A stretch of 64,000 nt of DNA from Lentzea jiangxiensis (GCF_900104175.1 NZ_FNIX01000011.1:124001-188000), one strand, 5' to 3'; positions 38,369 to 47,856 are shown, numbered from the stretch's first letter. Numbers and translations are program-made. Notes: generated by a model from the letters alone, not told the origin.

Positions 38369-38454
38369 CCCGCGGGTGGCCTCGCTCCACCGCCGCTCTA
38401 GGGCGATGTTCGAGGCTGGTCTCCAAACCGGTTCCTAGTATGGAGGTCTCCCTC

Positions 38455-39477
38455 ATGGCTACCACGGCGATTCCCGCCAAGACACGGGAAGTGCGTCTCG
38501 CCTCCCACGTGACGGACGTCGTGTCCGAGGCCAACTTCGACGTCGTCGAGGTCGATGTCCGCGCACCCGGTGACGGAGAGGTCGTCGTCCGGTACGACTA
38601 CCTCCAGGTCACCGCGGTGATGCAGGACCTGATGCGCGAAGACGCGGACCTGCCGATGCCCACCTACAAGGTCGGCGAGGCGTTGTGGGGTTTCGCCGTC
38701 GGCGAGGTCGTGGCGTCGAACAGCCCCGACCTGGCGGTTGGGGACAACGTCCAGGGCATGAACGGCTGGCAGCAGTACGCCGTCGGACCCGCCCAGTCGT
38801 TCTGGAAGCTCGACCCCTCCCTGTTCCCGACGCCGGAGCACTACCTGACGCAGGGCCCGACCGCCTACCACGGCATCGTGGACATCGCGCAGGTGCGTGA
38901 GGGCGACACGGTGTTCGTCTCCGGTGCCGCCGGTGGTGTCGGCTCCCTCGCCGGGCAGATCGCGAAGTGCCTCGGCGCCAAGCGCGTCATCGGGTCCGCC
39001 GGCAGCCAGAAGAAGATCGACTACCTGGTGAACGAGCTCGGTTTCGACGCCGCCTTCAACTACAAGGAGGGCAAGGCCGTCGACAACCTGCGCAGGCTGG
39101 CGCCGGACGGCATCGACGTCTTCTTCGACGTCGTCGGTGGCGAGCAGTTCGAGGCGGCGGTCCAGGCGGCGGCGCAGGACGCGCGCTTCGCCCTGTGCGG
39201 CGCGTTGTCCGGCCAGGTCGGCGACAGCGACGGCGCGTTCCCGCGTCTCGACATCATGACCGCGATCGTGCGCCAGATCCAGATCCGGCCGTTCGCGACC
39301 TACCACACGCCCGAGCAGATCTGGTCGTGGCAGCAGAACTTCAGCACCTGGCTGAAGGAAGGCAAGTTCGTCTTCCCGCACACGATCGTCGACGGTGGCC
39401 TGGAGAAGGCGCCGCAGGCATTGATCGACCTGTTGCGGGGCAAGCACTTCGGCAACGTTCTGGTGAAGCTCACCTGA
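38455..39477 (+). CDS. MDR-family NADP-dependent oxidoreductase (zinc-free)
   Basis: This 340-residue protein is of the leukotriene B4 12-hydroxydehydrogenase/CurA-like class. A GroES-like N-terminal domain precedes a Rossmann domain with VFVSGAAGGVGSLAGQIAK, and DVFFDVVGGEQFEAAV follows. No zinc ligands are present. It likely reduces an enone or alkenal double bond of a pathway intermediate. The ATG is chosen because GGAGG lies 8 bases upstream. It lies between the SnoaL-like gene and the TAP-like pseudo-hydrolase. Confidence 0.9.
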   Translation: MATTAIPAKTREVRLASHVTDVVSEANFDVVEVDVRAPGDGEVVVRYDYLQVTAVMQDLMREDADLPMPTYKVGEALWGFAVGEVVASNSPDLAVGDNVQGMNGWQQYAVGPAQSFWKLDPSLFPTPEHYLTQGPTAYHGIVDIAQVREGDTVFVSGAAGGVGSLAGQIAKCLGAKRVIGSAGSQKKIDYLVNELGFDAAFNYKEGKAVDNLRRLAPDGIDVFFDVVGGEQFEAAVQAAAQDARFALCGALSGQVGDSDGAFPRLDIMTAIVRQIQIRPFATYHTPEQIWSWQQNFSTWLKEGKFVFPHTIVDGGLEKAPQALIDLLRGKHFGNVLVKLT

Positions 39478-39495
39478 CAGTCAAGGGGACTTAAC

Positions 39496-40914
39496 GTGGC
39501 GACGTCCTTACCCGTGTGGTCGGCAGCAGACGAGGACGGTGTGCAGCACGCCGTCGTCGAGGTGCCGCTCGACTACTCCGATCCGGCCGGTGAGCGGATC
39601 TCGTTGAAGCTCACCCGCATCCCGGCGATCGATCCGGCACGCCGGCGCGGCGTGCTGGTGGCGATCAACGGCGGACCCGGCGGAGACGACGGTCTCGGTG
39701 CCCGCATGCCGGCCGAACTGCGGCGCACCACCTCGTTGAACGAGGTGTACGACCTCGTCGGGTTCGACCCGCGTGGTACGGGCGACTCCACGTTCCTCGG
39801 CGCCGAGGCGAGTCCGATCACCGCGACCTTCGACTCGCGGCCACCGGACGAGCAGTTCCCGCTGATCGCCGCCGACATGAAGGAGCGGGAGGAGGGCTGC
39901 AGCCGGGCAGGCGGCACCCTCCGCCGGCACGTCAGCACCCGCAACCTCGCGCGTGACATCGAGTCCATCCGCGCGCTGCTGGGCGAGGAGAAGATCAACT
40001 ACCTCGGCTACGCGTACGGCACGATGGTCGGCGCGGTGTACGGCACGATGTTCCCGGATCGTCTGGACCGCAGCGTGCTGGACTCGTGCAAGCACCCCCG
40101 GTGGGACTGGCGCACGCAGTTCAAGGCGCAGGGTCCCGCGATCCGGAGCAGTGTCGACGCGTGGGCGGGGTGGGCCGGCGAACGCGTGAGCCGGTACGAG
40201 CTCGGTGCCGGCGCGGCGGAAGTGATCGGCTCCGTCGAGGAGGTCGCGGCCGGGCTCGACGCGCTGACGCCGAGCCCGCTGCTGCGCACGCTGTTCGACC
40301 AGCGGATCGGCGTGCTGGCACCGCGGCGGCAGGAGTGGGACCAGCTCGCCCGGCTCGTGGTGGATCTGCGCAAGGCGGTGTCGCACGGCGACTCCGCGGC
40401 GGCGGAGGCACTGCTCGCCGGCCAGAGCGCGTGGCGTCCCGGCTCCACGATGGGCGGTCTCCGGGAGGCGGTGCTCGAGGCGGTGACGCTGGAGAGCGAG
40501 TGGCCGACCGACCTCGAGGTCTACTACGCGGACATGCGCGAGTTCCGGGAGAAGTACCCCTACGGCTTCGGCGTGATGCGCGCGCAGCCGTGGGTCGGGA
40601 CGTTCGCGACGTTCGAGCACGCCGAGCCGTTCACGGAGGTGGTCCGCGACGGATACCCCGTGGGCCTCGTCGTGCAGACCGACAGCGACCCGTGGAGCTG
40701 CTACGAGGGCGGCGTCGAGATGGCGCGGTCCCTGGGGCACCGCATGATCACCGTGACGGACTCGGGCGGGCACGAGACGTTCGCCTTCGCCGGCAACGCC
40801 GTGGTCGACCACCTGGTGACCCGTTACCTGGTCGACGGCGTGCTGCCGGAAGAGGACGTGACGTGCGCGGGTGACCCGCGGCCCGAAGTGCCCGCGGACG
40901 AAGTGGTTCGCTGA
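39496..40914 (+). CDS. TAP-like alpha/beta hydrolase with nucleophile Ser replaced by Ala
   Basis: This 472-residue homolog of the secreted TAP-like hydrolase at 12.0-13.6 kb shares NYLGYxYG, the VLDS...HP region and the DVTCAGDPRPEVP tail. Two differences stand out. There is no signal peptide, so it is cytoplasmic. The elbow reads GYAYG with Ala173 (GCG codon) where the other has GYSYG, so it cannot act as a Ser hydrolase. The Asp (TDSDPW) and His (GGHETFA) positions remain. It may be a lyase, cyclase or binding protein of the pathway. AAGGGG precedes the GTG. Confidence 0.9.
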   Translation: MATSLPVWSAADEDGVQHAVVEVPLDYSDPAGERISLKLTRIPAIDPARRRGVLVAINGGPGGDDGLGARMPAELRRTTSLNEVYDLVGFDPRGTGDSTFLGAEASPITATFDSRPPDEQFPLIAADMKEREEGCSRAGGTLRRHVSTRNLARDIESIRALLGEEKINYLGYAYGTMVGAVYGTMFPDRLDRSVLDSCKHPRWDWRTQFKAQGPAIRSSVDAWAGWAGERVSRYELGAGAAEVIGSVEEVAAGLDALTPSPLLRTLFDQRIGVLAPRRQEWDQLARLVVDLRKAVSHGDSAAAEALLAGQSAWRPGSTMGGLREAVLEAVTLESEWPTDLEVYYADMREFREKYPYGFGVMRAQPWVGTFATFEHAEPFTEVVRDGYPVGLVVQTDSDPWSCYEGGVEMARSLGHRMITVTDSGGHETFAFAGNAVVDHLVTRYLVDGVLPEEDVTCAGDPRPEVPADEVVR

Positions 40915-40928
40915 AGTCTTCCCTCCCC

Positions 40929-40963
40929 TGCGGGCGGGCCGTCGATCGGACGGCCCGCCCGCA
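40929..40963 (+). terminator. Terminator after the hydrolase-like gene
   Basis: Perfect 15-base inverted repeat (40929-40943 and 40949-40963) with a 5-base loop, 14 bases after the stop codon. Short flanking complementary bases (AAGTC/GACTT) extend it. Confidence 0.8.
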
Positions 40964-40994
40964 GACTTCGTCCCGCCGAGAGCGAGGAAGCGAA

Positions 40995-41795
40995 GTGGCG
41001 CGAGTGCGGATGTCGTGGCCGTCTGGCGACGTGCACGGGATGCACGCGCAGGTGATGTCCGGACTGCCCATCGGACTCCGCGCAGCCAAATCGTCCCTTG
41101 TGGACGTTCGTGCCGCGTTGCGGGCGAGCCGCGAGCCGGCCGGCGCGGTCCGCGACGCCGAGCTGGGCGTCGACGAGCTCGGCGAGCGGGAACCAGGTGC
41201 TGGGCCGGGGTTCACCGTGAGGTGGCCGCGTCGGCGGTGGCGACGAGCTGTGCTCCGCGGCGAGGAGGCCGTGATCCGGCTGGTGCCGGAGCGCCTGCGG
41301 CCCGGCAACACCGCACTGGTTCGCGCGGTGGCCGGGCGCAGCGGGGAAGTGGGCGGGCGAGGTACTCGCGGGGCTGGGCGATCGCCCGCGCCCGGTCGAG
41401 CCCGACGACGTGCCGGCTCGCCGTGGACGACGACCTGGAGTCCGTGATGCGGCCGCGAGGGCTGCCGTCGCGGCCGCACTTCGACGTGCACGTCGTCGGT
41501 GGCCGGCCGCGCGAGGCGGTGTTCCCCCGGCTGCGCCTTCGGACGGGCGTTGTCACGGGGGCAGGCCGGTCGGGGTGCCGCACCAGAAGCGGTTCGCCGA
41601 GCGCATCGGCATCAGGGGCGAACTCTTCCGCGGGCCGACCGCGGCGCAGGGACCGGAAGCTCGACAGCCGGGCCTGGGTGCGTCGCGGATGCTGTGGCGT
41701 CACCGGAGATCGGGGCGGTGGCCGCCGGAGAACACCTGCGAGAGACCCTGCTCCGCGAGTTTGCCCCGCCGCCGCGGAACAGGGTCTCCTCCGTC
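40995..41795 (+). pseudogene. Decayed protein-coding region with several frame changes
   Basis: No single frame covers this stretch, but coding-like segments with G/C third-position bias follow one another in different forward frames. They are VIRLVPERLRPGNTALVRAVAG (to about 41345), KWAGEVLAGLGDRPRPVEPDD (41347-41420), DDDLESVMRPRGLPSRPHF (from about 41428), HQKRFAERIGIRGELFRGPT (about 41574-41640), and ASPEIGAVAAGEHLRETLL (about 41695-41755). This looks like a degraded gene with at least four frameshifts, or less likely sequence errors. The ancestral family was not recognised. Confidence 0.45.
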
Positions 41796-41798
41796 AGG

Positions 41799-42281
41799 TC
41801 AGATCCGGACCACGGTGATCGACGCCGGGGCGGTCGCGATGAAGTTGCCGCTGACGTCGTAGATCGTGGACATGCCCGAGGTGGACAGCGTGTTGCCGGA
41901 GATGGAGCCGGCCTGCTTCACGTCGACTGAACCGGTCGGGTTGCCCGCGTTGTCGAACAGGTATTCCCGCACGCTGAATTTGACGGAGTTGGTGCCCGTG
42001 GACACCCACGTGCCGGTGCCTTCGCCGTAGCCGTGTTCACCGTCGCCGGAGCGCAGGCACACGGAGCCCGAGGACGCGAAGTTGAGGCTGATCGGGCCGC
42101 TGCCACCCTGGTGCTGCACGGTTCCCTTCCAGGCGCCGACCACCGAGTGGTACTTGGGTTTCACCTCTGTGCTGGTCACCGGTTCCCCTCCGGCCGCTGC
42201 GGCGCTCGGCTGGACGGCTCCGGTGAGCGCGAACGCCGCTGCCGAGGCGAACACGGCCAAGTTCTTGACAATACGGGGCAT
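41799..42281 (-). CDS. Secreted beta-barrel-like protein of unknown function
   Basis: This 160-residue protein has a signal peptide (NLAVFASAAAFALTGAVQPSAAA, about residues 6-28). A mature domain of about 125 residues follows, made mostly of alternating beta-strand text (GAWKGTVQHQGG, GTGTWVSTGTNSVKFSV, SITVVRI). This suggests a small lipocalin- or allene-oxide-cyclase-like barrel. The ATG followed by PRIVKN is preferred, with AAAGGA upstream. It is near the exporter gene, so binding or protecting a secreted product is possible. No family was firmly identified. Confidence 0.8.
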   Translation of the reverse strand: MPRIVKNLAVFASAAAFALTGAVQPSAAAAGGEPVTSTEVKPKYHSVVGAWKGTVQHQGGSGPISLNFASSGSVCLRSGDGEHGYGEGTGTWVSTGTNSVKFSVREYLFDNAGNPTGSVDVKQAGSISGNTLSTSGMSTIYDVSGNFIATAPASITVVRI

Positions 42282-42499
42282 CTGAATCATTCCTTTGCGG
42301 ATCGAAGGCGATCGAAGGCAGCGTGGCCAACGCACCTCCAAGTGCGGTCGAGGACGACTACAGGACCCGATGCCGCCGCGGGCGGGGGACTTGAGCGCGG
42401 TCCGATCGCGGATGTACCGCGTGGCGAGACGCTGGGTCCCCTGAGGAGTGCGCACACCGCCTGCGCGCGCTCTCGGTACACCAGCGAAGGAGCCAACCG

Positions 42500-43927
42500 A
42501 TGTCGAATACCAACCAAGGACGAACAGGTCTCGTTCTGCTCGCCTGTTGCGTGGGGCAGCTGCTGGTGGTGCTCGACGGCACCATCATGAACGTGGCTCT
42601 GCCGTCCATCCAGTCGGCCCTGCGGTTCGACGCGAGCACCCTGCCGTGGGTCATCAACGCCTATCTGATCCCGATGGCCGGCCTGCTGCTCCTCGCCGGT
42701 CGCATGGCAGACCTGTTCTCCCGGCGCGGTTTCTTCCTCGCTGGTGTCGGGCTGTTCACCCTGGCGAGCCTCGCCGGCGGGTTCGCCCAGAACGCGACAA
42801 CGCTCATCATCGCCCGTGCGGCGCAGGGGGTCGGCGTCGCGCTGATGTCCCCCGCGACGCTGACGGTGCTCGGCACGACGTTCACCGAACCCGCGGCGCG
42901 GGCCAAGGCGTTCGGGCTGTGGGGTGCCGCGGGAGGCAGTGGTGGTGCGATCGGCGTGCTCGCCGGTGGCGTGGTCACGGACTGGCTGTCGTGGCGCTGG
43001 GTGCTGCTGCTGAACGTCCCGGTCGGCATCGCGCTGTTCGTCGTGGCCGCCATCTCCATCGCACCGTCGGCCGCCCCCGCCGGGCCGCGCAAGCTCGACG
43101 TCCTCGGCGCCCTGTCGGTGACCATCGGTATCGCGGCGCTGGTGTACGGCATCGCGGAGGGCGAGCGCGAGGGATGGACCTCGCCCGTCAGCGTCGTCTC
43201 GTTCGCGATCGCGGTCGTCGGCATCGGGCTGTTCCTGTTCGACCAGGCGAAGCTCTCCAGCGCGCCGCTGATGCCGCTGAACGTGTTCCGCAACCGCGCG
43301 GTCGTCGCCGCGAACGTCTCGATGTTCTGCATCGGCGCCGCGATGGCGGCGACGTTCTACTTCCTGACGTTGCTGATGCAGCTCGTCCTCGGGTACAGCC
43401 CGCTGCTCACGGGCCTCGCGTACCTGCCGCTGTCGCTCGCGATCTTCCTCGGCGCCACCGCGGTCGCTGCGCAGACGAGCAAGCTCGGCGAGCGGTTCAC
43501 GCTGGTGAGCGGCCTCGGTGTCAGTGTGCTCTCGCTGGGGTGGATGTCCCTCGCCGGTGCGCGCGCGTCGTACGTCATCGACCTGCTCGGCCCGTGCGTG
43601 CTGTTCGGCATCGGTGTGGGCATGATCCTCGCCACGACGGCGAACCTGGCCACCGCGTCGCTGCCGTCGAGCCAGCAGGGTCTCGCGTCCGGGCTGCTCA
43701 CGACCGGGCAGACGGTCGGTGGCGCGGCCGGCCTGGCCCTGCTCGTGGCCGTCGCCAACGCGGGCGGCGGCAAGTCGCAGATCGGTGACGAGATGGCGTC
43801 CGGGTACTCGCACGCGTTCCTCGGCGCGGCCGGCCTCCTCGTCGCCGGACTGCTCGCGGCACTGACGGTGCCCAAAGCGTCCGGCGCCGTGACGAAGGAC
43901 CCGGCGCGGGTCGTCACGCACGTCTGA
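42500..43927 (+). CDS. MFS exporter, DHA2 (EmrB/QacA) family
   Basis: This 475-residue protein has about 14 hydrophobic helices. The MFS motifs appear as GRMADLFSRRGFFLAG after the second helix and LLNVPVGIALF near helix five; LDGTIMNVALPSI is typical of the DHA2 drug exporters. AAGGAG precedes the ATG. In this setting it probably exports the polyketide and confers self-protection. A strong terminator follows. Confidence 0.92.
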   Translation: MSNTNQGRTGLVLLACCVGQLLVVLDGTIMNVALPSIQSALRFDASTLPWVINAYLIPMAGLLLLAGRMADLFSRRGFFLAGVGLFTLASLAGGFAQNATTLIIARAAQGVGVALMSPATLTVLGTTFTEPAARAKAFGLWGAAGGSGGAIGVLAGGVVTDWLSWRWVLLLNVPVGIALFVVAAISIAPSAAPAGPRKLDVLGALSVTIGIAALVYGIAEGEREGWTSPVSVVSFAIAVVGIGLFLFDQAKLSSAPLMPLNVFRNRAVVAANVSMFCIGAAMAATFYFLTLLMQLVLGYSPLLTGLAYLPLSLAIFLGATAVAAQTSKLGERFTLVSGLGVSVLSLGWMSLAGARASYVIDLLGPCVLFGIGVGMILATTANLATASLPSSQQGLASGLLTTGQTVGGAAGLALLVAVANAGGGKSQIGDEMASGYSHAFLGAAGLLVAGLLAALTVPKASGAVTKDPARVVTHV

Positions 43928-43934
43928 GCGCGCA

Positions 43935-43979
43935 ACGGAAAAGGGGGAGCTTCCCGAGCGGGAGCTCCCCCTTTTCCGT
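43935..43979. terminator. Bidirectional terminator after MFS gene
   Basis: Perfect 17-base inverted repeat (43935-43951 and 43963-43979) with A- and T-rich inner tracts on both strands, between the convergent MFS and epoxide hydrolase genes. Confidence 0.9.
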
Positions 43980-43989
43980 ACCCGTCCGG

Positions 43990-45111
43990 TCAGTCGAGCA
44001 CGCGCAGGAACGCGCGGAGCTCCGCGGCGAGTTCCACGGGGCGTTCCAGTGCCGGGAAGTGGCCTCCCTCCGGCAGGTCGCGCCAGTACCGCAGGTCGGT
44101 GAAGCGGGTGCGGGCCCACGCACGCGGCAGCCACGCGTCGTTGGGGAACACCGACGCGCCGGTGGGCACGTCCGTGGGGTTCATCGGCTCCTTGTCGAAG
44201 CTCTCCCAGAACAACCGGGCCGACGAGGTGCCGGTGCCGGTGAGCCAGTAGGTCGACACGATGTCGAGCAGCTTGTCCTTCGGCACGGCCTGCTCGAGGT
44301 CGTTGTCGTGCCCCGCCCACTCCCAGAAGCGGTCGACGATCCAGGCGAGCAACGCCGCGGGGGAGTCGGAGAGGCCGTAACCGAGCGCCTGGGGGCGGCT
44401 CGACTGGATCGCGGCGTACCCGGAGCGGTTCTTGCCGAACGCCTGCATCCGCGCCATGGCCCGCTGGTCGCGCTCGTCGAGTTCGACCTGCTCCTGCGGC
44501 GGGCGCGCGAGAGGCATCGTGAGGTGGATGCCCGCGAGGTGCTCGGGGTCGGCGGTGCCGAGCGCGGCCGAGACCCACGACCCCCAGTCGCCGCCGTGCG
44601 CGACGTAGCGCTCGTACCCGAGCCGGGACATGAGCTCCGCCCACGCCTCCGCGATGTGCTGCACCGTCCACCCGGTCGTCGCCGGCCTGTCGCTGAAGCC
44701 GTGGCCCGGCAGCGACGGGCACACGACGTCGAACGCGTCGGCCGGGTCTTCCGGGTCGGTGAGGAGGTCGATGATGTCGAGGAACTCGACGGACGCGCTG
44801 GGCCAGCCGTGCGTCAGCAGGATCGGCGTGGCCGAGGGGTGCGGCGACCGCACGTGCAGGAAGTGGATGCCGACGCCGTCGATCGTGGTGCGGAACTGCG
44901 GCAGCGAGTTCAGCCTCCGCTCCACCACACGCCAGTCGTACGCGTTCGCCCAGTGGTCCGCGAGCTCGGTCAGGTACGCCAGCGGTGGCCCCTGCGACCA
45001 GTCGTCGACGGTCTCGGCGTCCGGCCAGCGCGTTCGCACCAGTCGCTCCTTCAGGTCGTCCAACGCGGACTGCGCGACGGAGACCGTGTACGGCTCGATC
45101 TTCTGGCTCAC
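43990..45111 (-). CDS. Epoxide hydrolase family protein
   Basis: This 373-residue protein has the epoxide hydrolase N-terminal domain (KIEPYTVSVAQSALDDLKERL, opening at residue 4). An alpha/beta hydrolase core follows with HGWPSASVEF, the nucleophile Asp in AHGGDWGSW and a C-terminal His in PEGGHFPALE. All catalytic residues are present. GGAGG 7 bases before the GTG sets the start. It lies divergent from the P450 gene. It may open an epoxide on the polyketide or detoxify one. Confidence 0.9.
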   Translation of the reverse strand: MSQKIEPYTVSVAQSALDDLKERLVRTRWPDAETVDDWSQGPPLAYLTELADHWANAYDWRVVERRLNSLPQFRTTIDGVGIHFLHVRSPHPSATPILLTHGWPSASVEFLDIIDLLTDPEDPADAFDVVCPSLPGHGFSDRPATTGWTVQHIAEAWAELMSRLGYERYVAHGGDWGSWVSAALGTADPEHLAGIHLTMPLARPPQEQVELDERDQRAMARMQAFGKNRSGYAAIQSSRPQALGYGLSDSPAALLAWIVDRFWEWAGHDNDLEQAVPKDKLLDIVSTYWLTGTGTSSARLFWESFDKEPMNPTDVPTGASVFPNDAWLPRAWARTRFTDLRYWRDLPEGGHFPALERPVELAAELRAFLRVLD

Positions 45112-45254
45112 CTGCTCACCTCCAGTAGGAGTGACTTCGACGCGGACGACGCTAGGGCGTCGCGCTCGACACACCCTTGAGTCCACAATGGACCTTTGAG
45201 TGACTCTCCAGATCACGGTGGCACCCTCACGGCAGCCGACCAGGAGGACTCGTC

Positions 45255-46499
45255 ATGACCACAAGTGCCGTCGAACCCGGCAGCGCCGAAGCCGAGGAGA
45301 CGTTCCCCTACCAGAGGCAGTGCCCGTTCACGCCTCCGAAGCAGTACGACGACATGATGGACGAAGACGTCGTCCAGGTCACGCTGACGGGCTCCGGGCT
45401 GCGTATCTGGACGATCAGCGGTTACCACACGATCAAAGAGCTCTTGACCGATCCGCGGATCAGCGCGTCGCGGAAGCACGACAACTTCCCGTTCTACTTC
45501 ATCGCGCCGCCGGAGTTCCGCACCGAGACCTCGTTCATCGGTTACGACAACCCGGAGCACACGAAGACGCGGCGCAAGGCCGCCGTGACGTTCACCAACC
45601 GCCAGGTGAAGCGGCTGCGACCGCGGATCCAGGAGATCGTCGACGACTACATCGACAAGATCCTGACGATGACGCCGCCGATCGACTTCCACCGCGAGTT
45701 CTCGCTCGCCGTGCCGATGACGGTCATCTGCGAGCTGCTCGGCATCCCGCAGGACGAGCACGACTTCTTCATCGAGCACGGCACGTGCCTGCTGGGCGGT
45801 CACTCGACCCCCGAGCAGCGCCAGGCCGCGATCGTCGAGGTCAACGCCTACGTCGACAAGCTGATCACGTTGAAGGAGAAGGAACCCGGCGAGGACCTGC
45901 TCAGCCGGGCGATGGCCGAGTACGCCGCCTCCGGCGAGGAGTACACGCGCCGCGACCTGTTCAACATGATCCGCCTGCTGATGAACGGCGGCCACGAGAC
46001 GACGGCCTCGATGCTGTCGCTGGGCACCGCCGCCCTGCTGGAGAACCCGGACCAGCTCAAGCTGCTGCTCGACGACCCCGAGGGCATGATCGAGCCGGCC
46101 GTCGAGGAGCTGGTGCGCATCGCGACCATCGGTGACACCGCCATCCCGCGCGTCGCGCTGGAGGACATCGAGATCGCGGGCAAGACCATCAAGGCCGGTG
46201 ACGGCATCCTGTGCCTGGGGCTCAACGGCAACCGCGACCCGGAAGTCTTCCCGGAGCCGGACAAGCTGGTCCTGGAGCGCGGCACCCGCAAGCACCTCGG
46301 GTTCGGCCACGGCCTGCACCACTGCATCGGCGCCGACCTCGCGCGCCTGGAGATGCAGCTGGTGTGGACGACGCTGTTCCAGCGGATTCCGTCGCTGCGG
46401 CTGGCCAAGCCGTTCCTGGAGATCCCGCGCAAGGAGGGCGCCGTGATCTACGGCCTCTGGGAGCTCCCGGTCACCTGGGACGTCCCCGCGGGGGACTGA
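45255..46499 (+). CDS. Cytochrome P450 of the polyketide cluster
   Basis: This 414-residue class I P450 has GGHETTA in the I-helix, EELVR for the ExxR position and FGHGLHHCIGADLAR with haem ligand Cys357. GGAGGACTCGTC precedes the ATG. A ferredoxin and a ferredoxin reductase gene follow with only a ketoreductase between them, so a complete dedicated electron chain is encoded. It is a tailoring hydroxylase or epoxidase; the site is unknown. Confidence 0.94.
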   Translation: MTTSAVEPGSAEAEETFPYQRQCPFTPPKQYDDMMDEDVVQVTLTGSGLRIWTISGYHTIKELLTDPRISASRKHDNFPFYFIAPPEFRTETSFIGYDNPEHTKTRRKAAVTFTNRQVKRLRPRIQEIVDDYIDKILTMTPPIDFHREFSLAVPMTVICELLGIPQDEHDFFIEHGTCLLGGHSTPEQRQAAIVEVNAYVDKLITLKEKEPGEDLLSRAMAEYAASGEEYTRRDLFNMIRLLMNGGHETTASMLSLGTAALLENPDQLKLLLDDPEGMIEPAVEELVRIATIGDTAIPRVALEDIEIAGKTIKAGDGILCLGLNGNRDPEVFPEPDKLVLERGTRKHLGFGHGLHHCIGADLARLEMQLVWTTLFQRIPSLRLAKPFLEIPRKEGAVIYGLWELPVTWDVPAGD

Positions 46500-46565
46500 G
46501 CGGACACGGGAGGGGGCCTCGCCTCGGCGGGGTCCTCCTACGTGGCCCGGGCGCCTGGTGTGCCG

Positions 46566-46606
46566 GGGAACCGGGGCCTGCGAACGTGCGGGCCGCGCCG
46601 GTTCCC
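46566..46606 (+). other. Stem-loop between P450 and ferredoxin genes
   Basis: GGGAACCGG (46566-46574) pairs with CCGGTTCCC (46598-46606), with an inner GGCCTGC/GCGGGCC pairing. It lies in the 239-base gap and may be a partial terminator that sets the relative levels of P450 and ferredoxin. Confidence 0.4.
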
Positions 46607-46738
46607 GCCTGCGCTCCGCCGCCGCGGCCGCGCGCCCGGACGGCCGCGGCACGTTCAAGGTGGTCTCCACCGCGTGCAAAGCGCCACCCGTCACTGTGAA
46701 CCCTGTCCGGCGAGCCGCAGATCCGTGGGAGAACTGCC

Positions 46739-47062
46739 ATGCCAAAGATCACTTATGTAGCGCACGACGGCATCGAGACCGTTGTCGACGTTGCCCAGGA
46801 CGACACCGTGATGCGCGGCGCTGTTCTCAACGGCATCAAGGGAATCGTCGCCCAGTGCGGCGGTGGCGCCTCCTGCGGCACGTGCCACGTGTACGTCGAT
46901 CCGGAGAACACCAAGCCGTTGTCGGCGATGCACCAGGTCGAGGACGAGCTGCTGTACTTCACGGCCTGCGAGCGCAAGGAGAACAGCCGGCTGAGCTGTC
47001 AGCTGGCTGTGACCGGGGAGCAGGACGGCCTCGTCGTGCACATGCCTGAGAAGCAACTCTGA
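46739..47062 (+). CDS. 2Fe-2S ferredoxin (adrenodoxin/putidaredoxin type)
   Basis: This 107-residue electron carrier has the Cys pattern C-x5-C-x2-C (CGGGASCGTCHVYV) and the fourth Cys in RLSCQLAV, as in ferredoxins that feed class I P450s. The ATG has GGGAG about 8 bases upstream. It sits between the P450 and a ferredoxin reductase gene, and is their probable partner. Confidence 0.94.
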   Translation: MPKITYVAHDGIETVVDVAQDDTVMRGAVLNGIKGIVAQCGGGASCGTCHVYVDPENTKPLSAMHQVEDELLYFTACERKENSRLSCQLAVTGEQDGLVVHMPEKQL

Positions 47063-47075
47063 GGAGAGAAGAAGC

Positions 47076-47855
47076 ATGAGCCAGCGACGGGTCGCCTTGG
47101 TCACGGGCGCCACCAGTGGAATCGGTCTCGAGGTCGCGCGCAGCCTCGGCAAGGAGGGCCACGCGGTCTTCGTCGTGGCGCGCACCGCCGAAAACGTGCA
47201 GACCACGGTGAAGCAGCTCCGAGAAGAAGGGTACGAGGCGGACGGCGCGGCCGCCGACGTCACGTCCACTGAGGACATCCGCTCCGCGGTGCAGAAGGCG
47301 GTCGACGTCTTCGGGCCCGTCGAAATCCTCGTGAACAACGCGGGTCGTGGCGGCGGCGGCATCACCGCCGAGCTGGACGAGAACCTCTGGCTGGACGTCA
47401 TCGACACCAACCTCAACGGTGTCTTCCGCTTCACCAAAGAGGTCCTGTCCACCGGCAAGATGGTCGAGCAGACCTGGGGCCGGATCATCAACATCGCCTC
47501 CACCGGCGGCAAGCAGGGTGTCGTGTTCGCCGCGCCCTACTCGGCTTCCAAGCACGGCGTCGTCGGTTTCACCAAGGCCGTCGGCATCGAGCTCGCGAAG
47601 TCCGGCATCACCGTCAACGCGGTGTGCCCCGGCTACGTCGAGACCCCCATGGCCGGCCGCGTCCGCCAGGGCTACGCGAACCACTGGGGTGTGACCGAGG
47701 ACGAGGTCCTCGAGAAGTTCAACGCCAAGATCCCGCTGGGTCGGTACAGCACGCCGGACGAGGTCGCCGGTCTCGTGACCTACCTGACCACGGACACCGC
47801 GTCCTCGATCACCGCGCAGGCGCTCAACGTCTGCGGCGGGCTGGGCAACTACTGA
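47076..47855 (+). CDS. Polyketide ketoreductase, ActIII-like SDR
   Basis: This 259-residue reductase has TGATSGIG for NADPH and NNAGRGGGGITAEL containing the substrate-loop motif seen in ActIII-type enzymes. The catalytic residues are in NIASTGGKQGVVFAAPYSASKHG. ALNVCGGLGNY closes the protein as in ActIII. It would reduce the C-9 carbonyl of the nascent polyketide and set the first ring fold. GGAGAG precedes the ATG. Its presence argues for a reduced rather than tetracenomycin-type scaffold. Confidence 0.93.
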   Translation: MSQRRVALVTGATSGIGLEVARSLGKEGHAVFVVARTAENVQTTVKQLREEGYEADGAAADVTSTEDIRSAVQKAVDVFGPVEILVNNAGRGGGGITAELDENLWLDVIDTNLNGVFRFTKEVLSTGKMVEQTWGRIINIASTGGKQGVVFAAPYSASKHGVVGFTKAVGIELAKSGITVNAVCPGYVETPMAGRVRQGYANHWGVTEDEVLEKFNAKIPLGRYSTPDEVAGLVTYLTTDTASSITAQALNVCGGLGNY

Positions 47856-47856
47856 C

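Noticed and set aside
42287..44722. An 811-codon leftward frame opposite the MFS gene
   Set aside because: The rightward frame has 14 membrane helices and MFS motifs; the leftward one is a low-complexity shadow.
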